32,504 bases of DNA, from NCBI GenBank assembly GCA_029252625.1, contig JAQXBA010000005.1, positions 1-32,504 of the forward strand, in the 5' to 3' direction. The notes under the pieces are model-generated. The model was not told where the DNA came from. It was given only the letters and a program-made list of their open reading frames with translations, and made no database searches. This stretch comes from Opitutia bacterium (GTDB lineage: Bacteria > Verrucomicrobiota > Verrucomicrobiia > Opitutales > Coraliomargaritaceae). Positions 1-10,350 of the stretch are shown here, in pieces. Within the stretch, counting starts at the first letter, position 1. Each line of letters opens with the position of its first letter. A program made the translations under genes and the position numbers.

Positions 1-222
1 ACCAATCGCGCTCCGCTGGCATTATTGTTCCCTCCTTCGACTGATAGTCCATTGGCTCTGAGTGGATGGGGTAATACAGATGGCTCGATTCAAAATCGCT
101 ATTTCCTAAAGACGCAGGAATTACTTCTGGGGGAGCCGTGGACCTTTGCGGAAGTCGGTATCTTCACCATCACTGATAATTTCAGCACTTTGCGCTTTGA
201 CGGGCTGCAGTGGCATTATTAG
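1..222 (+). CDS. C-terminal end of an unidentified protein, possibly a prepilin-like secretion component (partial)
   Basis: The frame is open from the left window edge to a TAG at 220-222, so only the last 73 residues are visible. No start can be assigned; an in-frame TTG at 25 is more likely an internal codon, because coding extends in front of it. The visible tail is not a recognisable domain and ends in FDGLQWHY. It lies 9 bases before the GspL-like gene and is on the same strand. The order seen in type II secretion clusters would place a minor pseudopilin (GspJ or GspK) here. That role is inferred from position only. Confidence 0.55.
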   Translation, partial: TNRAPLALLFPPSTDSPLALSGWGNTDGSIQNRYFLKTQELLLGEPWTFAEVGIFTITDNFSTLRFDGLQWHY

Positions 223-231
223 ACACAAGCA

Positions 232-1584
232 ATGGGTACTACCACATTAATTTGGGATCAAACCCGCGTCGTACTCTGGCGTGCGGAGCGGCAGGGCTGC
301 GTGAAGTTGGCAGACGGTGTCGCCAGCACTGCCGAAGCAGTGGTGGACTTCCTTGAGTCGCATGCGGACGCTTTATCAATCACTCGATTGCGTATCTACG
401 TCGATTTGCCTGGGCTGGACCATCATCTAGAGCGTATCCCGCAGATCGGGGCGAAGCTGCAAAAGCAATTATTAGAGCAGCGTAGCAAAAAGCATTATGG
501 TAACGAGCCACGAGCGTGGTCCGCGAGCCCGATGCAGCTCGGGGAGCAGACCACGCATGAATTTCATTTTGTGAGTAGTCTACCAGTCGACAGTGTCTTG
601 CCATTGACGCGTTGGGCGCTCGCTGCGGGAGTTTATTTTGAAGGTATTTACAGTTTGCCACAGGCATTGTCGCGCCTATCTGCGGGCGAGCATCATCAGA
701 TCGGCGAGCGAATTGAATACACGGCTCTCGGCGGGGCAGGCTATCTGATCGCGCGCAATGCGGCCGGGCGAATGCTCTTTTTTAGCCGTTTGGAAGGGAA
801 CGTTTGCGACCGTGCGCAGCTTGAGCAGAATGCGCGTCGCTTAGCTCTGTTTACGGAGCAAGAGTTTGGTGTGGCTCCGCAGCTCAGCGCTGATCTGGAG
901 ATGCAAGGCGCGCGAGAAGAAGCTTCGATTGTGGCCGAGCTGTGCCGCTCGAAACTGCAGCCGAGTTTAAATTTGGTGCCAAGTTCGGAGCGGGCGCGGC
1001 AGTTGCGCCTGCGGCTGCGTCACCGTGCTTTTGTTGTGGGAATTGCCGCTGTCGGTGCTGCCGCGCTGTTTGTGCTACCTTTGCTTGAGGAAAAACAAAA
1101 CCTAGAGGTTGAGGTGAGTATGTTAAATACAGGGCTCCAATCACAAACTTTGTTAATCAACCAAGCGCAGCAGACCATAGAGCAGAATAAGGCCTACAGG
1201 AATGTCATTGAGTTTAGCCGTGACCGCGAGACGTTCGATAAAGAAGATCCAGTGCCAGTCCCAGTGCTAATAATGATGAAGTCGCTGGCGCAGGCGCTGC
1301 CAGATATGGTAGAATTAGACTCTTATAGTTGTGAGATTGATCCAAGTGTGCCTGTTGCGTTGATTGAAATACATGGGCGCCCCTTGAGCCCCGACAGTGA
1401 TTTAGTTGAAATTATCGATGCCTTCCGATCGGCGGTTAGGATGCAAGGGTGGGAGATCGATTCATTCGAGCGCGAATTTAAGTCGACTAATGGGGGTGCA
1501 TCGCGATTTGTTCAACGAGGTGGGCTGCGCAAATTTATTGTCAGTTTTAAACTAAAAGCGAATACCAAGTGGAGGTCTTTATAA
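232..1584 (+). CDS. GspL/PilM-PilN-like inner-membrane assembly protein
   Basis: A 450-residue protein starting at ATG 232. Residues 1-255 form a soluble N-terminal region consistent with the cytoplasmic actin-like domain of GspL/PilM. One hydrophobic segment follows at about 266-285 (AFVVGIAAVGAAALFVLPLL), then a coiled-coil-like stretch (about 286-325) and a small C-terminal alpha/beta region. This is the topology of GspL, or of fused PilM plus PilN, which link the cytoplasmic assembly ATPase to the periplasmic side. The next two genes are also single-pass membrane proteins at 3-base and overlapping spacing, which fits a GspL-GspM-GspC-like set. Family assignment rests on architecture and context rather than on signature residues. 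A MSHA/type IV pilus role is equally possible. Confidence 0.65.
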   Translation: MGTTTLIWDQTRVVLWRAERQGCVKLADGVASTAEAVVDFLESHADALSITRLRIYVDLPGLDHHLERIPQIGAKLQKQLLEQRSKKHYGNEPRAWSASPMQLGEQTTHEFHFVSSLPVDSVLPLTRWALAAGVYFEGIYSLPQALSRLSAGEHHQIGERIEYTALGGAGYLIARNAAGRMLFFSRLEGNVCDRAQLEQNARRLALFTEQEFGVAPQLSADLEMQGAREEASIVAELCRSKLQPSLNLVPSSERARQLRLRLRHRAFVVGIAAVGAAALFVLPLLEEKQNLEVEVSMLNTGLQSQTLLINQAQQTIEQNKAYRNVIEFSRDRETFDKEDPVPVPVLIMMKSLAQALPDMVELDSYSCEIDPSVPVALIEIHGRPLSPDSDLVEIIDAFRSAVRMQGWEIDSFEREFKSTNGGASRFVQRGGLRKFIVSFKLKANTKWRSL

Positions 1585-1587
1585 GTC

Positions 1588-2217
1588 ATGCGTAGGCGCC
1601 TATTTAAGTTTCTGAATTTCCTGTCATCTTACCCTGTATTGATCCTTCTAAGTCTACTGGTGGGTGGAATTTTTTACTTGGGGGCGGGCACTCGATCGAT
1701 CGAGTTTCGATGGCAGAGCTTGCTGAGCCGCAGTATTGAACTCAAGCAGGAGCAACAGCAGTTAGATTCGGAGCTTCAGGGATTGCGCCAATCCGATGCG
1801 TACAAACGAGCTCAAATTTTTCAGCGACAATTTATGACAGTCGATGCTGTCGATACAAAAAACTTTCGGCGTGAATTTCTGCCTGTCTTTGAATCCCAAG
1901 GCTGGCAGCTGCGATCGGTCCAAGCGGGCGAAGTTTTGAGTGATCCCAGAACCGAAGAGAAACCGGGCACGGCCTATTTTGGTGCTGTGGAGGTGGCGGT
2001 AGTCGCGACTGCAGCAATCGTTGATCCGATCAGTGATACTGCTTTTTTGCCGTTTCATTCCATCGACCGAATCGCGGATTACTTATGGCGTAAACCGCCG
2101 ACCAAAGAAATTAAAAGCCTGCGCATCGAGCGTTCCGCCAGCGATTATAAACTGAGTGTCGTGTTTTTATACCCACTGGCGCATGATCACATTCTACCCA
2201 GTGAGCCTACAGAATAA
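1588..2217 (+). CDS. GspM/PilO-like single-pass membrane protein
   Basis: A 209-residue protein beginning three bases after the previous stop. It has a short basic cytoplasmic tail (MRRRLFKF), one membrane segment at about residues 15-34, and a coiled-coil-like run at about 45-70 rich in E, Q and L. A periplasmic alpha/beta domain follows. This is the layout of GspM and PilO, which pair with GspL/PilN in the inner-membrane platform of type II secretion systems and type IV pili. The stop codon overlaps the start of the next gene (TAATG). There is no sequence motif that fixes the name, so the call depends on topology and neighbours. Confidence 0.55.
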   Translation: MRRRLFKFLNFLSSYPVLILLSLLVGGIFYLGAGTRSIEFRWQSLLSRSIELKQEQQQLDSELQGLRQSDAYKRAQIFQRQFMTVDAVDTKNFRREFLPVFESQGWQLRSVQAGEVLSDPRTEEKPGTAYFGAVEVAVVATAAIVDPISDTAFLPFHSIDRIADYLWRKPPTKEIKSLRIERSASDYKLSVVFLYPLAHDHILPSEPTE

Positions 2218-2933
2218 TGCGTAAACTATTAAATGAGCCGCGAGTGGTCGTTCCTCTTGCTCTGCTGACATTGCTGTGGGTGCTGGTAAGCTACGGTGTG
2301 ATCAGTCCGATGAAACTAGATTTTTTTAAGTCGGAGCGCAGTGCGAGCAAGCAATTCTTCGTCAAGCGCAACACTGCCGCAGCCAGTGCGGCTGACCGTG
2401 CGGTCGAGAGTTTAATTAAAGGCCAGTGGTTGCCTCGTCGTTGGCAATCCTATAGCGCGCTTCAGGGTGAGCCATTTGTTGCGAATCATGTCTTCAAAGA
2501 AGTCGAAGAATTAGCGCCTATTGTTAACACAGGAGCGGAGCCGGAGAGTCTACCGACGCCGAAGACTGCAGAAGAGCTGTCGATTTATATTGTTGAAAAT
2601 TTAGGGTTGGATGAAGCGGGCTTTTTCGTCCGGCTGGGGAGTCGGAAGATCCGAGCCGGTGAGATGCTTGGTAGCCAGTTGATTTCGCAGATTTCGGTGC
2701 CAGGACCTCGTGTGGTCACCGCTGATAGCATTCAGCTCTTTATTTCGCAGTTGCGCTTGGAGGCGACGTCGACTCAGTCGAGTCCGAAGTCGGCTCAAAT
2801 TAGTGATTCTTATTATTTGGAAGGCGACCTAGTCTCTAGGTCCCCAGTGTTGGCTCTGTATCGTGTGTTTGCCGAGGATGTAGAGTTGATCGACCGAGAA
2901 GGTCGGGTCTGGCCGATCCGTTTGCTAGACTAA
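2217..2933 (+). CDS. Single-pass membrane protein, possibly GspC-like
   Basis: A 238-residue protein whose ATG shares one base with the preceding TAA, implying translational coupling. It has one membrane segment at about residues 10-29, a linker, and a periplasmic region. There is no visible PDZ domain. The C-terminal part (about 140-238) contains short beta-rich stretches (such as FFVRLGSRKIRAGEMLG and VELIDREGRVWPIRLLD) that resemble the homology region of GspC/PilP-type pilotin-contact proteins. It is the last gene of the cluster; the next gene lies on the other strand. Function is inferred from position as the periplasmic connector to an outer-membrane secretin. Confidence 0.45.
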   Translation: MRKLLNEPRVVVPLALLTLLWVLVSYGVISPMKLDFFKSERSASKQFFVKRNTAAASAADRAVESLIKGQWLPRRWQSYSALQGEPFVANHVFKEVEELAPIVNTGAEPESLPTPKTAEELSIYIVENLGLDEAGFFVRLGSRKIRAGEMLGSQLISQISVPGPRVVTADSIQLFISQLRLEATSTQSSPKSAQISDSYYLEGDLVSRSPVLALYRVFAEDVELIDREGRVWPIRLLD

Positions 2934-3022
2934 CCAAGTGCACAGTCAATCGGTGAGCTGATGTTAACCATACATGCGATAACTGCTATTTTGCTTGAGA
3001 GGCTGGTTCTCTGTGCGGGCGC

Positions 3023-4216
3023 TCAGGGCTTCTTGACAAATAGACCCAAGCTCGCCGCATAGCCATGCAGCAGGGTGCGGTTATTGCTGGTGGCGAATTC
3101 ACCGTTGCAAAACAGCCCGACGATGGGCAGTTCGGAAAAAGTATCGTGGATGATGGCGACGTCGTGGTCGGGCACACCGTACAGAGATGTGCCTCGGCCA
3201 ATGCAGTCGCACAAGCAACTGCCGTAAATGGATCGCCCCGCGAGTTCTGCAGCCTTCTCTTTGAGGTGCATCTCGAAGTCGCTGGAGGCGGAGTGAGCAT
3301 CACGGATTTGGAATTGTAAGTTTTGGCCGACCCTGAGTGGGGTGGCGATGGCGACGGCGCCGGTCTTGGGATCGATGGCCGCTAAGTTGCGGACGAGGAA
3401 ATCGCCAATATTGAAGCTCGATTGATACTCATCCAACACCAGACCGATGAAAATATTGCCGCGCGCCTTTTGCTGTTCTTTCTGCGGCATGCCTTCGAGC
3501 GTGTCGCGTAGCACCTCGAGGATCGGGCGGTTGCCGATTTGGTGAATGACGTTGTCTTCAGCTTGCGTGATTGTCCACGGCGAGCCGACGGGGCGGCAAC
3601 CTTGCGAGATCAGCGGTTCGATGGTCACCGCGCCCTCTAGTCCCAGTGCAACTGCGCCGTCCGTGTGTACTACGCCGTTTAGGTAGAGCGCGGATTCGTT
3701 TGCATCCGAGGTAGCACAAGCAAATCCACCGATCGTGGTGCGATGTTCGGTGGCGTGGTCCCAGTCGGGCAGCCAGGCCTCGTTGCCGATGCTTTCGGAG
3801 GAGGCAAATAGGGTCCATGCATTGACGTTTTCAGGATATGGGCCCAGCGCGCTACGAATTTGTGCGGCTCGATCCGCGGGCTCAAAGATTTCCAGTGGCA
3901 GATGAATCGCGCGCGCTTGGGTGCCGGGTAGGTGGTAGAGCGCGATGCAACAGCCCGCTTCGTTTTCGATCTCTTGGTTCCCCGCGATCAGACCGCTAGC
4001 CGAGCAGCCGATCATGGTCGGCACGTGTGCATAGATCTGCACAATTTCCATGATTTCCCTGGCGCGGCGACTGCATCCTGTGGTGGTGAACAGTTGCCCG
4101 AAGGTCACGGGCCCGGCGAGGGCCTCCTTTTGAGATTTTGCCCAGTTTTCAATCTCCACCTCGTTAAAAGGTAGTGTAAAGTATTTCACGACGCTGTGAC
4201 CTGAGAGAACTGACAT
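3023..4216 (-). CDS. FIST domain-containing sensory protein
   Basis: A 397-residue soluble protein that reads as a FIST_N plus FIST_C pair with no attached output domain. FIST_N covers roughly residues 30-240 and includes the typical MIGCSASGLIAG stretch. FIST_C covers about 245-385 and ends in the characteristic segment SELPIVGLFCNGEFA. FIST proteins are thought to bind small ligands, perhaps amino acids, and to feed signalling proteins. Here a hybrid histidine kinase is divergently encoded about 320 bases away, a plausible partner. The ATG at 4216 has no Shine-Dalgarno sequence. A GTG at 4189 (before KYFTLPF) has AGGT about 10 bases upstream and could be the true start. Confidence 0.85.
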   Translation of the reverse strand: MSVLSGHSVVKYFTLPFNEVEIENWAKSQKEALAGPVTFGQLFTTTGCSRRAREIMEIVQIYAHVPTMIGCSASGLIAGNQEIENEAGCCIALYHLPGTQARAIHLPLEIFEPADRAAQIRSALGPYPENVNAWTLFASSESIGNEAWLPDWDHATEHRTTIGGFACATSDANESALYLNGVVHTDGAVALGLEGAVTIEPLISQGCRPVGSPWTITQAEDNVIHQIGNRPILEVLRDTLEGMPQKEQQKARGNIFIGLVLDEYQSSFNIGDFLVRNLAAIDPKTGAVAIATPLRVGQNLQFQIRDAHSASSDFEMHLKEKAAELAGRSIYGSCLCDCIGRGTSLYGVPDHDVAIIHDTFSELPIVGLFCNGEFATSNNRTLLHGYAASLGLFVKKP

Positions 4217-4532
4217 AAGGGAATGCGCACGGCATAAGCAGTGATTTTTTTAATATAGCCAGGCTTGGCCTGTGTGACGATGAAATTTTTTGCAGCACGA
4301 AAGTGTGCAAATGGAAGCACTGTAAGGGAGTCTCGCCATTTAGAGCTGCAGAGTGAATGTGTTGCAGGTGCACCACACCGAACCTTGGCAAGTATGTCTG
4401 CATTCAGGCCGAAGTAGATTGCCTCTGGGGTGCAGCGAACGGCGGTTCCCATCTGCTGTGTACTAGTCTGCAAGGACTTTTGATAAGAGATTGATTTGTC
4501 CGGCCGAATCGCGCTTAATAGTCTTTTATTGT
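4217..4532. other. Intergenic region between divergent FIST and histidine kinase genes
   Basis: About 316 bases with no convincing gene. A 95-codon frame on the minus strand (4186-4473) overlaps the start of the FIST gene and has no recognisable domain or ribosome binding site. A short perfect hairpin, CAGGC-TTG-GCCTG, lies at 4260-4272, next to a T-run at 4244-4251. The region should hold both divergent promoters, but I cannot place convincing -35/-10 boxes. Confidence 0.5.
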
Positions 4533-6797
4533 ATGACTATAGCGAAGCAACCGGAAGAGCGCATTAAGATATTGTTGTTCGAAAATAATTTAGCGGATGC
4601 GGATCTCGTCGGGGAGTGCTTAGAGCGGTCTAATCTAAGTTTTGAGATACTCGCGGCAAAGTCCCTAGCCGATGGGATGCAGGCCTTGCAGGCGCAGACA
4701 TTCGATCTCATTCTGCTCGACCTTTCGTTGCCAGATAGTGATGGTATCGCAAGCTTACTGGCGGTGCTTGGTATCACTCGGGATGAGGTGATCATTGTGC
4801 TGGCTGGCCCGGATGATGAAGAGTTGTCACTCAAGGCCCTACAGGAAGGTGCGCAGGATTATTTGTGTAAGGATCGCTTGAGTGCTGAGGCGCTGCGTCG
4901 TTCGATCCGCTCTGCGATGGCACGAGCCAATCGCTTGAACCGATTGGAAGCGCAGACTCGAGAGGTACAGCACAATGCTGGGCTGCTACGGCGAATATTT
5001 GATGTGAATTCGGATGCCATGTTGATTTTGACTCAGGAGTACGAGATAAAGTACTTAAATCCTGCCGCGGCTCAGCTCTTGGAGGCGGATTCGGAGTCAC
5101 TGCGGGGAGAAATATTTCCGTTTGAAATCGAGCGAGGTAAGCGGCTTGAGCTGGAGATCGCAGGGCCTGATGAGAGCACACGCTTGATCGAGCTCAACGC
5201 TTTGGATTTAGCTTGGGAGAATGACAGTGTGCTGTTGGTGATTTTGCGTGACGTAACCTTACACCGTAGTGCGGAGTTGGATTTGCAACAAGAGATGGAG
5301 CGCCTCGCGGTGACCTTGGACTCGATCGCAGACGCTGTGATTGCAGTGAAGCCGAATAGTGAGATCGAGCGCATGAACCAAGCAGCCGTGAAGCTGATTG
5401 GCATGAGTCTGGAGAGTGCGCGTTCTCAGCGTTTGGGCGATGTGCTGAAGTTGCGACATCCGCTCACAGGCAAGTTAATCACAGATCCCGTCAGTGTGTT
5501 TATTGCCGAAGAGATCACGCCGGAGCTGGGTATTTCTTTAGAGACAGACGACGGCGCCGAAATTTTGGTCAGCGTGGAGATGCGTTGCATACTCGAGGGC
5601 GATTCTAGCCATCATGGCTGCGTCTTTGTGCTGCGCGATATGACGTCGCACAAGAACGCAGAGAAAGAACTCTTTAGGACGGAGAAACTGCAATCGATTA
5701 GTTTATTAGCCGGAGGTATTGCGCATGACTTGAATAATATTCTGACTGCTGTGGTGGGGAATATTTCGATGGTGCGCATGGAGATGGATGAGGCGGATGT
5801 TAGTTCGAAGAAGCTACTTTTAGCCGAGAAGGCGGCACTACAGGCGACTTCTTTGACTCAGCAATTGCTTAGCTTTTCGAAAGGCGGCACGCCGCTGCTG
5901 GAGTCCACCACCATCGATCAATTGGTGGAGGATAGTGCGCAGTTAATTCTTCGTGGTTCGAATGTAAAATGCGAAGTGCATAAGGATGATCATTTATGGT
6001 CGGTGGATGCCGATAAGGGGCAGATCAGTCAGGTCGTTAATAACCTGATCATCAATGCTGACCAAGCAATGCCTGAGGGCGGCATCATTAGGTTAGATTT
6101 AACTTGTGAGCGTGTCAGCAGTGGAGAAATTCCTTCGCTGGCGCCGGGCGATTACGTCTGCATCGCCGTGCAGGATCATGGGGGCGGCATCACGCCAGAT
6201 AATTTGCAGCGCATCTTCGATCCGTATTTTACCACGAAGCAGAATGGCAATGGCTTAGGCTTGGCCTCGTCCTATTCAATTATGAAGAGCCATCATGGCC
6301 TCATGACTGTAGAATCGGTCGTAGCCGCGGGCTCCACATTTAAGGTCTATCTGCCGAAAACAGCAAAAGTTGCCGCGTCGACGCCAGCCGCGACGCTGGA
6401 GGATAATACGATCTACCCGGGCCATGGCCGTATCCTGGTCATGGATGACATGGAGGCGATGATGATGGTGGCGGGCGAGATTTTACAAGTACTTGGCTAT
6501 GAGGTAGAGCTCTCGACCAATGGCGACGAAGCCGTCGAAGCATATAAAAAAGCCAAAGAGGCGGGTAGGCCATTCGATGCGGTGGTGTTTGATTTAACCG
6601 TGCCTGGCGGGATGGGCGGCGAAGAAGCGTGTCGGATCTTATCCGAGTATGACCCTGGACTGATCGCAGTGGCATCGAGTGGCTACAGCACTTCGAATGT
6701 GATGTCTGAGTATGAAGCAGCCGGATTTAAAGCCGTCGTGCCGAAGCCATATCGAATCAAGGATATGAGTGCTGCCTTGCATCGCATCCTGAAATAG
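4533..6797 (+). CDS. Hybrid sensor histidine kinase, REC-PAS-PAS-HisKA-HATPase-REC
   Basis: A cytoplasmic kinase of 754 residues from ATG 4533; an in-frame TTG at 4491 would add 14 residues unlike any REC N-terminus. The domains are REC (about 10-125), PAS (about 140-245), PAS (about 255-375), HisKA with the H-box GGIAHDLNNILTAVVG (H398), HATPase_c with the N-box NLIINADQAMPEGG and G-boxes DHGGGITPDN and GNGLGLA, and a C-terminal REC (about 630-754) with phosphoacceptor D687 in VVFDLTVPGG. No membrane segment is seen, so the signal is probably cytosolic or relayed by a partner. The first REC keeps D63 and K113 but has E17-N18 where an acidic pair is expected and A91 where Thr/Ser is normal, so it may not phosphorylate normally. 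The last REC looks intact. No cognate regulator is adjacent. Confidence 0.93.
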   Translation: MTIAKQPEERIKILLFENNLADADLVGECLERSNLSFEILAAKSLADGMQALQAQTFDLILLDLSLPDSDGIASLLAVLGITRDEVIIVLAGPDDEELSLKALQEGAQDYLCKDRLSAEALRRSIRSAMARANRLNRLEAQTREVQHNAGLLRRIFDVNSDAMLILTQEYEIKYLNPAAAQLLEADSESLRGEIFPFEIERGKRLELEIAGPDESTRLIELNALDLAWENDSVLLVILRDVTLHRSAELDLQQEMERLAVTLDSIADAVIAVKPNSEIERMNQAAVKLIGMSLESARSQRLGDVLKLRHPLTGKLITDPVSVFIAEEITPELGISLETDDGAEILVSVEMRCILEGDSSHHGCVFVLRDMTSHKNAEKELFRTEKLQSISLLAGGIAHDLNNILTAVVGNISMVRMEMDEADVSSKKLLLAEKAALQATSLTQQLLSFSKGGTPLLESTTIDQLVEDSAQLILRGSNVKCEVHKDDHLWSVDADKGQISQVVNNLIINADQAMPEGGIIRLDLTCERVSSGEIPSLAPGDYVCIAVQDHGGGITPDNLQRIFDPYFTTKQNGNGLGLASSYSIMKSHHGLMTVESVVAAGSTFKVYLPKTAKVAASTPAATLEDNTIYPGHGRILVMDDMEAMMMVAGEILQVLGYEVELSTNGDEAVEAYKKAKEAGRPFDAVVFDLTVPGGMGGEEACRILSEYDPGLIAVASSGYSTSNVMSEYEAAGFKAVVPKPYRIKDMSAALHRILK

Positions 6798-6807
6798 CGC
6801 GCTGCGG

Positions 6808-6823
6808 GACTGCTGAGGCAGTC
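6808..6823 (+). terminator. Hairpin just after the hybrid kinase gene
   Basis: A perfect 6-bp stem with a four-base loop (GACTGC-TGAG-GCAGTC) starts 11 bases after the kinase stop codon. No T-run follows, so it may be a processing or stability hairpin rather than an intrinsic terminator. Confidence 0.3.
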
Positions 6824-7033
6824 GTAGCCGCGTCGTGCCGCTTTGGCGTCGATCGAGTCGTGCGCATTTAATTGCTCGATCATGCTGTAGCGAAGCACAC
6901 TATGGTTAGGTGTTGGGGCCTTTTCATCTAAGGATCAGTTGTGATTCATTCTTGCAGGACTAATCTGGCTATTCTTTAGTGAACTCATGAGAAGCTTTTT
7001 CGGATTCAAACTCGTTACTTTCTGCTGATAGAA

Positions 7034-10057
<3,024 letters not shown>

Positions 10058-10110
10058 GCCAAGTGTGCCCAAACACCTCGCATCTTTGAGTCTGATTATG
10101 ATTAAGGGAA

Positions 10111-10317
10111 TTACCGAACGCGCTGCGGTTTTTTCGGTTTCGATTTAATCGGTCCTGACGGCTGGCAGTGGGGATAGTTTATCTTTTTATCTGCGTATTT
10201 TGCGAAACGAGCGCCTGAGCCAATAATTATAAAGTCACTCAACAAATCCGAATTTTCTGTGCGGTTCTTTTTTGCCTTCTGGGCCTGATGGCGCTTTTTT
10301 TGGATGGCTAATTCCAA
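10111..10317 (-). CDS. Possible small basic protein of unknown function
   Basis: A 68-codon frame starting at TTG 10317, with GAGGA 2 bases upstream, which is closer than usual. The product is rich in lysine at both ends (QKKRHQAQKAKK, then KSKPKKPQRVR) with a hydrophobic patch (LLSDFIIIGSG) in the middle. It occupies the only sizeable gap between the E1-E2 fusion and the DUF4838 gene and faces away from the latter. I recognise no family. It may be a real small protein or chance coding. Confidence 0.3.
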   Translation of the reverse strand: MELAIQKKRHQAQKAKKNRTENSDLLSDFIIIGSGARFAKYADKKINYPHCQPSGPIKSKPKKPQRVR

Positions 10318-10330
10318 ATTCCTCGTGTTG

Positions 10331-10336
10331 AGGAGG
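10331..10336 (+). promoter_or_regulatory. Strong but distant Shine-Dalgarno for the DUF4838 gene
   Basis: AGGAGG lies 14 bases before ATG 10351, further than the usual 5-9, with an A/T-rich spacer holding no other ATG, GTG or TTG start. It partly overlaps a small CCTC/GAGG inverted repeat (10321-10333) that could mask it. Confidence 0.4.
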
Positions 10337-10350
10337 CTTAATTTTTTATA

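Noticed and set aside
4186-4473. 95-codon minus-strand frame in the FIST/kinase gap
   Set aside because: It overlaps the FIST start region, shows no domain and no clear ribosome binding site; treated as non-coding, though a dispersed intergenic repeat is not excluded.
6798-7033. Possible tRNA or small RNA in the gap before the E1-E2 fusion gene
   Set aside because: No cloverleaf, no TTCGA T-loop motif and no known RNA pattern; only the short hairpin at 6808-6823 is seen.
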